This document shows positions 43,375-53,878 of a stretch of DNA of 64,000 nt, one piece after another. Source of the DNA: Psychrosphaera aestuarii. GTDB taxonomy: Bacteria; Pseudomonadota; Gammaproteobacteria; Enterobacterales; Alteromonadaceae. Within the stretch, counting starts at the first letter, position 1. The number at the start of each line of letters is the position of its first letter. The DNA lies in contig NZ_CP072844.1 in assembly GCF_017948405.1 (NCBI RefSeq), forward strand, positions 2,294,001 to 2,358,000, in the 5' to 3' direction. Both the position numbers and the translations under genes were made by a program. The notes under the pieces are model-generated. The model saw only the letters and a list, made by a program, of their open reading frames with translations. It did no database searches and had not been told where the DNA came from.

Positions 43375-43983
43375 CTACAGCATACTCTTAAGAGCGTTTC
43401 GGATAACAACTTCACTATCATCGCCTTCTGAATATACAGACTTCACAGCTTTTTGTGCTTGTTGTGGCGTATAACCTAAAGATACTAGAGCTGAAATTGC
43501 ATCGTCCATTCCATTTGCTTGGATCAATGGTCGGGTCGTCATGCCGCCAATCGCTCGTTCGCTACTTGGTGTCATGTTGAGCTCTTTAATTCGATCGCGC
43601 ATCTCGATCAATAATCGTTCTGCGGTTTTTTTACCTACCCCAGGCAACTTAACAAGTGTTGTTATATCATCATGTTCTACACATTGCACAAACTGCTCTG
43701 CGGTAAGTCCTGAAAGGATTGTTAATGCCAATTTAGGCCCAACACCATTTGCTTTAATTAATAAACGAAACAAAGCTCGCTCTTGCTTGGAAATAAACCC
43801 ATACAGTAGTTGTGCGTCTTCACGAACTACAAAGTGAGTATAAACCGTCGCTGTTTGCCCAACGTCGGGCAATTCGTAAAAGCTAGTAAGAGGCAGTTGC
43901 ACTTCGTAGCCAACACCATTAATGTCAATTAATAAATCTGGTGCTTGTTTATCTGCAACCGTGCCTAAAAGTCTTCCTATCAT
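43375..43983 (-). CDS. ruvA: Holliday junction-binding protein RuvA
   Basis: Tetrameric protein that grips the four-way junction and loads RuvB. 202 residues in three domains: an OB fold (about 1-62, [21 protein letters not shown]), two helix-hairpin-helix motifs ([19 protein letters not shown] and [19 protein letters not shown], about 70-140) and a C-terminal RuvB-binding three-helix domain (about 155-202). Start ATG at 43983. A LexA site lies 29 nt upstream, in the ruvC-ruvA gap. Confidence 0.98.
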   Translation of the reverse strand: MIGRLLGTVADKQAPDLLIDINGVGYEVQLPLTSFYELPDVGQTATVYTHFVVREDAQLLYGFISKQERALFRLLIKANGVGPKLALTILSGLTAEQFVQCVEHDDITTLVKLPGVGKKTAERLLIEMRDRIKELNMTPSSERAIGGMTTRPLIQANGMDDAISALVSLGYTPQQAQKAVKSVYSEGDDSEVVIRNALKSML

Positions 43984-44011
43984 ATAATTTGCTTCTTTAA
44001 GCCATCAATAA

Positions 44012-44027
44012 CTGTAAATATACACAG
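44012..44027. promoter_or_regulatory. LexA (SOS) box upstream of ruvAB
   Basis: CTGTAAATATACACAG fits CTGT-N8-ACAG with an AT-rich core. It fills the gap between ruvC and ruvA, as expected for SOS control of ruvAB but not ruvC, the arrangement known in E. coli. Confidence 0.85.
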
Positions 44028-44032
44028 CATTT

Positions 44033-44557
44033 TTAACGACGTAAACGACCACGTACAGTTTTTTTAGCAACGCCAGCCATATTGATTAAACTTTGATTGG
44101 TATTACCATGACAAATAGCAACAGCTAGGCCATCGGCCGCATCAGCCTGTGGTTTTCCAGATAGCTTTAGTATTTGCTGGACCATATGTTGAACTTGCGC
44201 TTTGTCAGCAGCACCTGTACCTACAACCGCTTGTTTAATTTGACGTGCAGAGTATTCAAAAACCGGCAAGTTACCTTGAGTTGCAGCTACAATAGCGGCG
44301 CCTCGCGCTTGGCCTAATTTTAATGCTGAGTCAGGATTGTGTGCTAAAAACACCTGCTCTATAGCAAAGGTTTCTGGCTGATATTGTTGGATTATTTCGC
44401 TGAGACCATTAAAAATGGTATTTAATTTTATTGATAAATCAGCATCAGGAGTTCGAATACATCCACTACCTAAATAAGTGAATTTCGCCCCCTGTTGCCG
44501 AATAATGCCGTAGCCCGTAATTCGTGAACCTGGATCGATACCGAGAATAACGGGCAT
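44033..44557 (-). CDS. ruvC: Holliday junction resolvase RuvC
   Basis: Dimeric endonuclease that cuts Holliday junctions symmetrically. 174 residues with an RNase H-like fold; acidic active-site residues lie in [13 protein letters not shown] (Asp7), [12 protein letters not shown] (Glu), and [14 protein letters not shown] (two Asp). It starts 11 nt after aspS, whereas in E. coli yebC lies immediately upstream of ruvC; here yebC is missing from this place. Confidence 0.97.
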   Translation of the reverse strand: MPVILGIDPGSRITGYGIIRQQGAKFTYLGSGCIRTPDADLSIKLNTIFNGLSEIIQQYQPETFAIEQVFLAHNPDSALKLGQARGAAIVAATQGNLPVFEYSARQIKQAVVGTGAADKAQVQHMVQQILKLSGKPQADAADGLAVAICHGNTNQSLINMAGVAKKTVRGRLRR

Positions 44558-44568
44558 GGCGTATACCT

Positions 44569-46359
44569 TTACTTAGCTTCGTCAGTAGCTTTGGTTTTAT
44601 CTACCTTAGGTAATACCGAAATGCCTAAGTCAACAAGCGCTTCTGGATTTGCTAAACCTGGTGCCGACGTTAATGGACAAGCTGCAGTTGACGTTTTCGG
44701 GAACGCCATAACATCACGAATAGAATCCGCACCGACCATTAACATCACCATACGATCCAGTCCAAAAGCTAAACCTGCGTGTGGAGGAGCGCCATATTGT
44801 AATGCATCGAGTAAGAAACCAAACTTTTCTTCAGCTTCTTCGTCACTAATACCTAACAGTTTGAATACTTCAGCTTGCATGTCTTGATTGTGTATACGAA
44901 CTGAACCACCACCTAACTCGCAACCATTAAGTACCATGTCGTAAGCATCTGAAATCGCATTAACTGGATTTGCTGCTAATTCCGCTGGTGTCATATTGCT
45001 TGGCGCAGTAAATGGATGATGAAGAGGTGTTAATGCTCCACCTTCCAATTCTTCAAACATAGGGAAATCAACAACCCATAACGGTGCCCACTTGTCTTCA
45101 ACTAAGCCGAAGTCTTCGCCTAGCTTAAGTCTTAATGCACCTAACGCGTCAGTTACTGTGTTGTAAGTATCAGAACCAAATAATAAAATATCGCCATCTT
45201 TTGCTTCTGTACGTTCAAGAATTTGTGCGGCAACATCGGCATTTAAGAATTTAACGATTGGTGACTGCAAGCCTTCAAGCCCAGCAGCGATATCGTTAAC
45301 CTTGATCCAAGCCATGCCTTTAGCGCCATACTTGCCAACAAACTCTGTATAGCCGTCTATTTGTTTACGAGTCATTGCAGCACCGCCTGGTACTTTAATA
45401 ACAGCAACACGACCTTTTTCATCGTTCGCAGGTCCGCTAAATACTTTAAAGTCTACGTCTTTTAGGATATCCGCTACGTCAACTAACTCTAATGGGTTAC
45501 GAAGGTCTGGCTTATCAGAACCAAAACGACGCATCGCTTCTGCATAAGTCATAGACGGGAACTCGCCAAGATCAACAGATAACAATTCATTAAATACTGA
45601 ACGAACCATTTTTTCAGTTAAAGACATTACATCTTTACCAGACATAAACGTCGTTTCAATATCGATTTGAGTAAATTCTGGCTGACGGTCAGCACGCAAG
45701 TCTTCGTCACGGAAACATTTTACAATTTGATAATAACGGTCAAAACCAGCAACCATTAACAACTGCTTAAACAGCTGAGGTGACTGTGGTAAAGCAAAAA
45801 ATTCACCTTTGTGCGTACGACTTGGTACTAAATAGTCACGGGCGCCTTCAGGGGTTGCTTTAGTTAGAATTGGCGTTTCTATGTCTAAAAATGCATTGTC
45901 ATCTAAGAAACGACGAACGGCACTAGTTACCTTTGAGCGGAACTGAAGTCGCTGATTCATTACAGGACGACGTAAGTCAAGATAACGGTAGCGAAGACGA
46001 GCTTCTTCTGAGTTTTCTTGATTAAAATCTAATGGTAATGGCGCAGACGCGTTTAAAATAGTTAAATCTTTAACATAAAGTTCAACTTCACCGGTTGCCA
46101 TGTCTTTATTTACTTGGCTGTCAGGACGTGCACGAACAACACCTGTAATCGATATACAAAATTCATTACGTAATTTGTTTGCAGCATCAAAAATAGCAGT
46201 TTCATCTGGATCAATCACGGCTTGCACAACACCTTCACGGTCACGCATATCAATGAAAATTAAGCCACCTAAGTCGCGACGTTTGTTAACCCAACCACAT
46301 AAAGTGACTTCTTGATCTACTAAACTCTTGTTGAGTTGACCACAATAATGAGAACGCAT
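44569..46359 (-). CDS. aspS: Aspartyl-tRNA synthetase (AspS)
   Basis: Class IIb synthetase that charges tRNA-Asp. 596 residues: N-terminal OB-fold anticodon-binding domain (about 1-105; [26 protein letters not shown]), catalytic domain with motif 1, motif 2 ([20 protein letters not shown]) and motif 3 ([13 protein letters not shown]), and the bacterial-type insertion (GAD, about 290-420). This is the discriminating bacterial type. It has its own sigma70 promoter (46432-46459) and is probably cotranscribed with ruvC. Confidence 0.98.
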   Translation of the reverse strand: MRSHYCGQLNKSLVDQEVTLCGWVNKRRDLGGLIFIDMRDREGVVQAVIDPDETAIFDAANKLRNEFCISITGVVRARPDSQVNKDMATGEVELYVKDLTILNASAPLPLDFNQENSEEARLRYRYLDLRRPVMNQRLQFRSKVTSAVRRFLDDNAFLDIETPILTKATPEGARDYLVPSRTHKGEFFALPQSPQLFKQLLMVAGFDRYYQIVKCFRDEDLRADRQPEFTQIDIETTFMSGKDVMSLTEKMVRSVFNELLSVDLGEFPSMTYAEAMRRFGSDKPDLRNPLELVDVADILKDVDFKVFSGPANDEKGRVAVIKVPGGAAMTRKQIDGYTEFVGKYGAKGMAWIKVNDIAAGLEGLQSPIVKFLNADVAAQILERTEAKDGDILLFGSDTYNTVTDALGALRLKLGEDFGLVEDKWAPLWVVDFPMFEELEGGALTPLHHPFTAPSNMTPAELAANPVNAISDAYDMVLNGCELGGGSVRIHNQDMQAEVFKLLGISDEEAEEKFGFLLDALQYGAPPHAGLAFGLDRMVMLMVGADSIRDVMAFPKTSTAACPLTSAPGLANPEALVDLGISVLPKVDKTKATDEAK

Positions 46360-46431
46360 ATTTAACCTATTATTTAAAAGTTGAATTTTGTGACAAGACC
46401 AATAGAAATATTGATCTAAAAAGTGGCAGAC

Positions 46432-46459
46432 ATTATAAGGATTTGAAAGGCAATGTCAC
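46432..46459 (-). promoter_or_regulatory. aspS promoter
   Basis: On the minus strand: GTGACA, 16-nt spacer, TATAAT, about 75 nt before the aspS start codon. The same -35/-10 pair and spacing as the nadA promoter. Confidence 0.75.
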
Positions 46460-46488
46460 CGATTGAAATCGCCTTTGTGCAAATTAAG

Positions 46489-49317
46489 TTACGCAAATTG
46501 ATAACTGTTTTTACCGTTTGCTTTAACAGCGTACATGGCGTCATCGGCGGCTTTAATTAGACTCGTTGCATCATGGCCATTCTGTGGATATCGTGAAATA
46601 CCAATTGATACACCAATATTGACCGTTGCTCTGGATAAAACAAACGGTATGCTTAATTCTGAAATGATTTTTTCAGCTACTATTGTCGCTTGATTCACAT
46701 CATCCATGTTAGTGGCCAGCATTACAAACTCATCGCCACCAAACCTTGCCACTGTGTCAGAATTTCTTCCAAGAGTCTTTAGCCTTTCACTTATCTGAGT
46801 AAGTAACTCATCACCAACGTCATGACCGAAGCTGTCATTTACTTGTTTAAAGCCATCTAAATCAAGAAACAAGATGGCAATATTTTTATTATTACGAGAA
46901 TGATGTGACATCGACTGCTTGAGCCGATCTATTAATAACGAACGGTTTGGTAACCCTGTCATTGGATCGTGTGAGGCTAAGTGTCTAAGTTTTTCTTCCG
47001 CTTTTTGTCGTAACAATATTTCATTTTTTAAACGTCGGTTCCAAATTAATATCACCATGATAATAATTAATGCTATACCTATTGCAATGGTGATATTGCG
47101 CCAATAAATTTCTGTTTTTATCCCTGCAAAAACATCAACTTTGTTCCATTTTTTTAGGATATCCTCTACGTCAGTTTCTGACATAGATTGCACAACCTTA
47201 TCTAAAATTCGCCCTTGAATGTTGAGTGGCTTTCTTATGCCAATGTGCGCATTGTCACTGGCTAAGTCTTCAAAAACATGAAGTTTAAATTGATACAATG
47301 AGTTGTCTTGAATGTACTGAGCCGAAACGGTCATTAAGTCAAGAATGCCGTCAATTACTCCCGCTTTTAATAATTCATTTGCTTCATCAAAATCTTTTAC
47401 TACATGAATAATAATTTGCGGATGCTTGTCATGAATCTCTTTGATTATTTGATAACCTTGAATAATCGCCAGTCGCTTACCATAAAACTTTTTAATGCTA
47501 GGTACGTTGTCTACCGATTTGTGAGTGATCACTGACCATGATGTTCGCCAGTATGCTGTAGTGAAATGAGCAAATGCTCTGCGCTCTTCTGACGCTGTAA
47601 TGTTTGCGACAATGTCTACTTTGCCTTTAATAAAATCGTCGTATAGTTCATCCCAAGTTGGGTAAACCTTAAACACATATTCTTGCCCTGTTAGTTTTGT
47701 TGCTAACGTGAACATGTCGCGACTGATGCCAGAAATTTCACCGTCCTCATTAACAAACTCATAAGGCTTCCAATCTTCGACAATGGCAACGGACATTTTC
47801 GGGTTGTCTTTTAACCACTTTTTTTCATCTGTACTTAGAGAAAACTGACTACGACGAGCGCCAAAATATCGCGACTTTACGTCACCTATCCAACGATTTT
47901 CTATTTCTACAAACTCTTGCTGAGAAATCAGATCAAAACCATCATTAACCTTTTTTATTAACGATTTATCAGCTACACCAACAAGCGAATATATTTTTGC
48001 TTGGTATTGCACATCGGTTATTTGATGAAAACGGTCTAATATATTGTTTTCTTCCAAGCGTAATTTTGTCATTAACGATGAATTAATAAATCCACTGATA
48101 CGCCCTTCTATCGCTGCATTTATTGCATCGTCGAGGCTATCAAAGAAAATAACGTTTATATTTGGATAATCGGCTTTAAATTGCTCTTGATACGGTGAGC
48201 CAACATACAGACCGATGTTTTTACCGCTTAATTGCTCAATAGATTTGTCAAAATCGTACGCATCATAAACAAACAATGTAGACGTTGTTGAGTATAAATG
48301 TTTAGCGCGCGGCAAGCCGGTATTGGTAGTCATACTCTCGGGATAGCCAACATGAATATTAGTGACCCCCTCTTTTAACGCATTCATTGACAGCTTTGCG
48401 GTGTTAGGAACAAACTTTATTTTGGTCTTGGTTTTATTCGACCATAATTTCCACATATCAACAAATAAACCGATGGGTTTGCCGTCTGCGTTAACGCCCA
48501 TGAAAGGCTCTGCTCCTACGGACAAACTCAGTAACAAAGTGTCGTCTGGTGATTTAGAAGCTAACCACTTATCATCCAGAGCTTTTCGTTCTTGCTCCGT
48601 GATCAGGCTAAATCCTGCATTAAGTTTATTGAGTAAATCGATATTACCCTTACTTACAGCTAGTTGTGTTTTAATCTCACCGATTTTAAAGCTTTTATAT
48701 GACGGGAAAAGGTCGTTAACTCTCAAGTGATCTTTATAACGGAAAACAAAAAAATCATAAGAAACAAACGTTTTAATTTCGCCTCGATAAATTCCTTCAA
48801 GCAGCTCTTGCCAAGTTTCATAATATCTAAATGACAGCTTAGGATTTTTTTCGAGTAATAATTGAGGTGCGTTAGAGTCAGCTATTGCTCCCATTAAAAA
48901 CGGCTCTAGTTCATCTATGCTTGATATCATCTGCAAATCTTTATGAACATAAACATTTACCGGTGCAGAATAGATTTCATGCCCAAAATCAAAAATATCA
49001 ACTCGAGTTGACCGCAAGGCGAGGCCAGCGTGAACATCTGCCAATCCATTACTGACATTTGATTCCGCATTATCCCAGTCAGAAACAACAAACTCTATAT
49101 CTTGATTCGCCTTTTTAGCCCACAGTTTCCATAAGTCCACCACTAAACCAGTAGGCTGACCTTTATCTTCATAGAAATAAGGAACTAGGTTATTGGGTAC
49201 GGCAACTTTAAGCGGCGATTTATTGGTTGTCTGGTTGTCGTTAGCATCAGCATAATTAGCAACAAAAATTGCAATTATTAACGTAAAGCTTAACATCCTG
49301 GCTAAAAACGACTTCAT
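46489..49317 (-). CDS. Diguanylate cyclase with three periplasmic solute-binding domains
   Basis: 942 residues. Signal/anchor region (about 1-25); three tandem bacterial solute-binding protein family 3 domains in the periplasm (about 33-250, 258-485, 505-730), each starting with a ...PYFYEDKGQPTG-, ...GKPIGLFVDMW- or ...WKPYEFVNEDGEISG-type ligand lobe; one membrane helix (about 739-761, NITIAIGIALIIIMVILIW); then a cytoplasmic GGDEF domain (about 775-942). The active-site loop RFGGDEF is intact and an inhibitory-site RNSD lies five residues before it, so c-di-GMP synthesis with product feedback is expected. Amino acids or similar small ligands are likely signals. No phosphodiesterase domain is present. 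Single gene, divergent from cmoA. Confidence 0.92.
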   Translation of the reverse strand: MKSFLARMLSFTLIIAIFVANYADANDNQTTNKSPLKVAVPNNLVPYFYEDKGQPTGLVVDLWKLWAKKANQDIEFVVSDWDNAESNVSNGLADVHAGLALRSTRVDIFDFGHEIYSAPVNVYVHKDLQMISSIDELEPFLMGAIADSNAPQLLLEKNPKLSFRYYETWQELLEGIYRGEIKTFVSYDFFVFRYKDHLRVNDLFPSYKSFKIGEIKTQLAVSKGNIDLLNKLNAGFSLITEQERKALDDKWLASKSPDDTLLLSLSVGAEPFMGVNADGKPIGLFVDMWKLWSNKTKTKIKFVPNTAKLSMNALKEGVTNIHVGYPESMTTNTGLPRAKHLYSTTSTLFVYDAYDFDKSIEQLSGKNIGLYVGSPYQEQFKADYPNINVIFFDSLDDAINAAIEGRISGFINSSLMTKLRLEENNILDRFHQITDVQYQAKIYSLVGVADKSLIKKVNDGFDLISQQEFVEIENRWIGDVKSRYFGARRSQFSLSTDEKKWLKDNPKMSVAIVEDWKPYEFVNEDGEISGISRDMFTLATKLTGQEYVFKVYPTWDELYDDFIKGKVDIVANITASEERRAFAHFTTAYWRTSWSVITHKSVDNVPSIKKFYGKRLAIIQGYQIIKEIHDKHPQIIIHVVKDFDEANELLKAGVIDGILDLMTVSAQYIQDNSLYQFKLHVFEDLASDNAHIGIRKPLNIQGRILDKVVQSMSETDVEDILKKWNKVDVFAGIKTEIYWRNITIAIGIALIIIMVILIWNRRLKNEILLRQKAEEKLRHLASHDPMTGLPNRSLLIDRLKQSMSHHSRNNKNIAILFLDLDGFKQVNDSFGHDVGDELLTQISERLKTLGRNSDTVARFGGDEFVMLATNMDDVNQATIVAEKIISELSIPFVLSRATVNIGVSIGISRYPQNGHDATSLIKAADDAMYAVKANGKNSYQFA

Positions 49318-49474
49318 TGGTGATAGGAATCTTATTGAGTTATTATTATAATTGTCCGTAATGGCCGTATTTGTAACAAAGTTTTACAGCAAAACCAAGT
49401 TTAATTTTTCAACAATTTGTTCGAATTCACGGCAGAGTATTACAAAGTTAACCCACTAAATTATTAGGTTATAT

Positions 49475-50200
49475 ATGCGCGACAACATATACGCGAGCCC
49501 TCAGGCTGAAGTAAAAGATTTCACATTTGACCGTTCCGTAGTGGAAGTGTTTCCCGATATGATCCAACGCAGTGTGCCAGGGTATTCGACTATTGTTAGT
49601 TCCATCGGTCAATTAGCCAAACAATACCAACAACCTAATTCTACTATTTATGACCTAGGCTGTTCGTTAGGTGCCGCGACAATTTCTATGCGCAAGTTCG
49701 TCGACGCTAACGCTTGCAATATTATTGGTGTCGATAACAGTGAAGCCATGGTTGAGCGCTGCAAGTTACATGTAAACTCATTCAAGTCTGAGGTACCGGT
49801 AGAAATCATTTGTGCTGATATAAAAGACATAGAAATTGCAAATGCATCTGTTGTTGTGATGAATTTTACCTTACAATTCATCCCTCAGGAACAAAGACTA
49901 GATTTATTAAAAAAAATCTACTCTGGATTAAAGCCTGGTGGCATCTTTATTTTGTCTGAAAAGTTTATTTTTGATGATGTGAAAATTAATGACTCGCTCA
50001 ATGAATTACACCTCGATTTTAAACGTGCTAATGGATACAGCGAATTAGAGATCAGTCAAAAACGAAGTGCGATTGAAAATGTAATGAAAGTTGATTCATT
50101 TCAAACGCATTTAGATAGATTATCAAACGTGGGTTTTGGCCATGTTTCAAGTTGGTATCAATGTTTTAACTTCGGTTCTTTTATTGGTATCAAAAAATAA
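49475..50200 (+). CDS. cmoA: Carboxy-S-adenosyl-L-methionine synthase (CmoA)
   Basis: Makes carboxy-SAM from SAM and prephenate for tRNA wobble uridine modification. 241 residues, class I methyltransferase fold: the SAM-binding [16 protein letters not shown] (about 58-73), [25 protein letters not shown] and [11 protein letters not shown]. Family signature [17 protein letters not shown] at the N-terminus. It precedes cmoB by 30 nt. Confidence 0.97.
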   Translation: MRDNIYASPQAEVKDFTFDRSVVEVFPDMIQRSVPGYSTIVSSIGQLAKQYQQPNSTIYDLGCSLGAATISMRKFVDANACNIIGVDNSEAMVERCKLHVNSFKSEVPVEIICADIKDIEIANASVVVMNFTLQFIPQEQRLDLLKKIYSGLKPGGIFILSEKFIFDDVKINDSLNELHLDFKRANGYSELEISQKRSAIENVMKVDSFQTHLDRLSNVGFGHVSSWYQCFNFGSFIGIKK

Positions 50201-50230
50201 CGTGTGAATTAAAAGTGAATCACTACACGC

Positions 50231-51199
50231 ATGACTGATATTTTTAACGGCTTCTATGCTCAAATAGCTCAAAATCAATTATCGCATTGGTTAGAGTCTT
50301 TACCTAAACAATTGAACGATTGGCATAGCTCTAATTTGCACGGCGAATATAAGCTATGGATGAAAAATATCGATCTACTTCCTAGTTTAACACCGGCCAA
50401 AATCAACCTGTCTGATCGGGTAGAAGTTTTGGGTACGGAAGCGTTACCAGAAGGTTTAAAGAAAAAAACCATTCATCACTTAATGCAACTTAAGCCTTGG
50501 CGAAAAGGCCCATATCACATTCACGATATTCACGTGGACACGGAATGGCGCTCTGATTTTAAATGGCAACGGTTAGCGCCTTATATTTCTGATTTAACCG
50601 ACCGATTTGTGTTAGATGTTGGTTGCGGTAGTGGATATCACCTATGGCGCATGAAAGGTGCTGGCGCAAAGTTTGTAGTGGGTATCGACCCAACGCAGTT
50701 ATTTTTTGCGCAATTTATGGCTGTGCAGCACTTTATTCAAGACCCAAGCGTAAACCTTCTACCACTTGGCATAGATGACTTACCGCCACTCAAATCATTT
50801 GATACGGTATTTTCAATGGGTGTGCTTTATCATCGCAAATCGCCTATCGACTTTTTACAGCAACTCAAAGCGCAATTAGTAAAAGGTGGAGAACTTATTT
50901 TAGAAACACTAATTATTGAAGGCGATGAGAACACAGTTCTTGTTCCTGATGATCGATATGCCAAAATGAGAAACGTTTGGTTTATACCAAGCGCGAAAGC
51001 CCTTGAGGGTTGGCTTAAAAAAGTCGGCTTCAGCAATATTAGGCTCGTTAATATTGATCAAACCACGTTAGACGAGCAACGTAAAACAGACTGGATTGAC
51101 ACTGAGTCTTTAGAAGACTTCCTTGATCCAAACGACCCCAACAAAACGATAGAGGGTTACCCTGCTCCTCTTCGCGCTATTTTTGTCGCGAACGCTTAA
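50231..51199 (+). CDS. cmoB: tRNA U34 carboxymethyltransferase (CmoB)
   Basis: Transfers the carboxymethyl group from carboxy-SAM to 5-hydroxyuridine at position 34 of tRNAs, giving cmo5U. 322 residues, as in E. coli (323). The central methyltransferase domain has [20 protein letters not shown] (about 124-143), [13 protein letters not shown] and the [14 protein letters not shown] segment. The C-terminal half binds tRNA. Follows cmoA in the same operon. Confidence 0.97.
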   Translation: MTDIFNGFYAQIAQNQLSHWLESLPKQLNDWHSSNLHGEYKLWMKNIDLLPSLTPAKINLSDRVEVLGTEALPEGLKKKTIHHLMQLKPWRKGPYHIHDIHVDTEWRSDFKWQRLAPYISDLTDRFVLDVGCGSGYHLWRMKGAGAKFVVGIDPTQLFFAQFMAVQHFIQDPSVNLLPLGIDDLPPLKSFDTVFSMGVLYHRKSPIDFLQQLKAQLVKGGELILETLIIEGDENTVLVPDDRYAKMRNVWFIPSAKALEGWLKKVGFSNIRLVNIDQTTLDEQRKTDWIDTESLEDFLDPNDPNKTIEGYPAPLRAIFVANA

Positions 51200-51208
51200 G
51201 GAATTACG

Positions 51209-52102
51209 ATGCCTCTTTACCGTCCAAAATCAACTATCGAGCAATGGAGAATTTTACAAGCGGTAGTTGACTTTGGAGGTTATGCTCAGGCGGGTGATGC
51301 ATTAAACAAAAGCCAATCTAGCCTCAACCACGCAGTATCTAAATTACAACACACACTAGGTGTTCAACTTCTGGAAGTTAAAGGCCGAAAAGCTTACTTA
51401 ACAAAAGAAGGTGAAGTAATGCTACGTCGTTCAAGATTACTGACTCAAAATGTTGAAGAATTGGAGCAGCTTGCTGACAATATGACATCAGGTTGGGAGC
51501 CAGAAATAACCATCGCATGTGAAACTATTCATCCCATAGAAAAACTGTATTCCGCATTAGAAGAGTTTTATCCGCAAGCGCGTGGCACTCGAGTTCGTAT
51601 TGCCGATGAGGTATTAACGGGCACAAAAGAGCGTATTTTAGAGCATAGCGCTGACTTAGTGATTATTGGCGGTGATGTTCCTAAAGGTTATTCAGCTGAA
51701 ACGTTGGAAACTGTTTCTTTTATCGCATACTGCGGCAAATCACATTCGTTGGCTGAGCGAACGGAAGTTGATATAGAAGAGTTAACTCAAGAGCTACAAA
51801 TTGTTATCAGTGATAGCTCTAAAAAGCCGGAAGAAAGTGGCGGTTGGCTTAAAGCTGAACAACGCTGGACTGTCAGTAACTTTTTTCAAGCTATTGAAAT
51901 ATTGAAGCGCGGAACTGGATTTTGTTGGATACCAACACATTTAGCAAAGCACGAAGTTGAACAAGGTAATATTACACCAATTCAATTAACTTCAACTCGT
52001 GAAAAAAGCGTGCTTACACATTTAGTAACACCTACACCGAATCAATTAGGTCCCGGTGCAACATTGTTAAAGAACCTATTTTTAAAGCAGTACCAAGAAT
52101 GA
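51209..52102 (+). CDS. LysR-family transcriptional regulator
   Basis: 297 residues. N-terminal winged helix-turn-helix (about 8-68; FGGYAQAGDALNKSQSSLNHAVSKLQ), a linker helix, and a periplasmic-binding-like effector domain (about 92-295; EITIACETIHPIEKLYSAL). The start follows AAGGA six bases upstream. It begins nine bases after cmoB, so it may be in the same transcript; LysR regulators usually control a divergent gene, which is not the case here, so its target is unknown. Confidence 0.88.
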   Translation: MPLYRPKSTIEQWRILQAVVDFGGYAQAGDALNKSQSSLNHAVSKLQHTLGVQLLEVKGRKAYLTKEGEVMLRRSRLLTQNVEELEQLADNMTSGWEPEITIACETIHPIEKLYSALEEFYPQARGTRVRIADEVLTGTKERILEHSADLVIIGGDVPKGYSAETLETVSFIAYCGKSHSLAERTEVDIEELTQELQIVISDSSKKPEESGGWLKAEQRWTVSNFFQAIEILKRGTGFCWIPTHLAKHEVEQGNITPIQLTSTREKSVLTHLVTPTPNQLGPGATLLKNLFLKQYQE

Positions 52103-52177
52103 CGGCATACAAATGAATAAATTTACGATAGTATTTTTCACCGTAGCCATTACCACCCCACTTTTGAGGACATGAAA

Positions 52178-53221
52178 TTGAGCAATAATCAATCATTAAG
52201 TTACAAAGACGCTGGTGTAGATATAGACGCAGGCAATGCTCTAGTAGAACGTATTAAAGGTGCCGTAAAACGGACACGACGCCCAGAAGTTATGGGCGGC
52301 TTAGGCGGTTTTGGCGCGCTGTGCCAGTTACCAACTGGTTACAAAGAGCCACTTTTAGTCGCAGGTACCGATGGCGTTGGTACAAAATTACGACTCGCTA
52401 TCGACTTAAAAAAGCATGACACCGTTGGTATTGATTTAGTGGCAATGTGTGTAAATGATCTTATTGTTCAAGGTGCAGAACCTCTGTTTTTCCTAGACTA
52501 TTACGCAACAGGTAAATTAAATGTCGATGTTGCTGCCGATGTAGTCAGTGGTATTGCCGACGGCTGTGAACTATCTGGATGCTCACTAATTGGCGGTGAA
52601 ACTGCTGAAATGCCAGGAATGTATGAAGGCGATGATTATGATATGGCCGGTTTCTGTGTTGGTGTAGTTGAAAAATCAAAAGTTATTGATGGCACTAAAG
52701 TAAAACCTGGCGATCAACTAATTGCACTTGGTTCATCAGGCCCACATTCAAATGGTTACTCCTTGGTTCGTAAAGTAATTGAAGTGGCAAACGCTGATTT
52801 ATCAGCTGATTTCCACGGCAAACCACTTGCCGACCATTTAATGGCTCCTACTCAAATTTATGTAAAGCCTGTACTTGAGTTGCTTAAACAGGTTGATGTA
52901 CACGCTCTTTCACATATTACTGGTGGTGGTTTTTGGGAAAATATTCCGCGCGTATTACCTGAATTAACAAAAGCGGTTGTAAATGAGTCATCGTGGCAGT
53001 GGCCCGCTGTATTCAATTGGTTACAAGAAAATGGCAACATAGATCGCCACGAGATGTATCGTACTTTTAACTGTGGCGTAGGAATGATTATTGCTGTAGA
53101 CGGGAACGATTTAGAGCAAAGCTTGTCAATATTAAAAGACGCAGGTGAAAATGCCTGGCACATTGGTGAAATTCAAAGCGCTACTGACGCTGAAGAACAA
53201 GTAGAAATAATCGAGGCGTAA
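52178..53221 (+). CDS. purM: Phosphoribosylaminoimidazole synthetase (PurM)
   Basis: AIR synthetase, fifth step of purine synthesis: ATP-dependent cyclisation of FGAM to AIR. 347 residues. I prefer the TTG at 52178, giving [21 protein letters not shown], because GAGG (52166-52169) is then eight bases away; with the ATG at 52172 the spacing would be only two bases and two extra residues result. The ATP-binding and active-site segments are present: [53 protein letters not shown] and GPHSNGYSL. It heads the purMN operon. Confidence 0.97.
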   Translation: MSNNQSLSYKDAGVDIDAGNALVERIKGAVKRTRRPEVMGGLGGFGALCQLPTGYKEPLLVAGTDGVGTKLRLAIDLKKHDTVGIDLVAMCVNDLIVQGAEPLFFLDYYATGKLNVDVAADVVSGIADGCELSGCSLIGGETAEMPGMYEGDDYDMAGFCVGVVEKSKVIDGTKVKPGDQLIALGSSGPHSNGYSLVRKVIEVANADLSADFHGKPLADHLMAPTQIYVKPVLELLKQVDVHALSHITGGGFWENIPRVLPELTKAVVNESSWQWPAVFNWLQENGNIDRHEMYRTFNCGVGMIIAVDGNDLEQSLSILKDAGENAWHIGEIQSATDAEEQVEIIEA

Positions 53222-53224
53222 TTA

Positions 53225-53878
53225 GTGACAGCTAACAAAGCAAGAATAGTCGTGCTGATTTCAGGTAACGGCTCTAATTTACAGGCTATTGTTGATGCAT
53301 CTGAAGCTGGGAGAATTCCTGGCTCAGTTGTTGGAGTTATCTCCAACAAAGCCGATGTATATGGTTTGGAACGAGCTAAATTGCACAACATTGATAGCCA
53401 AGTGGTTGATCACAAGCAATTTGAAACAAGAGAAGAATACGATGAGGTATTGGCAGCTGCAATTGAAAGCTATCAGCCTGACGTTGTTATTCTAGCTGGT
53501 TTTATGCGTATCCTTACCGCTAAGTTTGTTAATACGTTTACTGGCCGATTGGTTAACATTCACCCATCGTTATTACCAAAATATCAAGGCTTAAATACAC
53601 ATCAACGAGCACTAGACGCCGGCGACGAAGAGCACGGCTGTAGTGTCCATTTTGTAAATGAACAGCTAGATGGTGGTCCAGTCATCTTACAAGCAAAAGT
53701 ACCTGTATTTAGCGATGATGACGCAGATAGTTTAGCACAACGTGTGCATGTGCAAGAGCACCTCATTTATCCCCTTGTTGTTAAATGGCTATGTGAAAAA
53801 AGGTTACGTTTACAATCAGATGGCGTATATTTAGACAACTCTCTTTTACCAGAACAAGGTTATGCGAATGATGAATAA
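53225..53878 (+). CDS. purN: Phosphoribosylglycinamide formyltransferase (PurN)
   Basis: GAR transformylase using N10-formyl-THF, third step of purine synthesis. 217 residues, GTG start three bases after purM. The catalytic Asn-His-Asp triad can be seen in NIHPSLLPKYQG and QLDGGPV; N-terminal VVLISGNGSNLQAIVDA binds phosphate. Its last 11 bases overlap the DUF3108 gene start. fau (5-formyl-THF cyclo-ligase) lies two genes on, which fits shared folate supply. Confidence 0.97.
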   Translation: MTANKARIVVLISGNGSNLQAIVDASEAGRIPGSVVGVISNKADVYGLERAKLHNIDSQVVDHKQFETREEYDEVLAAAIESYQPDVVILAGFMRILTAKFVNTFTGRLVNIHPSLLPKYQGLNTHQRALDAGDEEHGCSVHFVNEQLDGGPVILQAKVPVFSDDDADSLAQRVHVQEHLIYPLVVKWLCEKRLRLQSDGVYLDNSLLPEQGYANDE

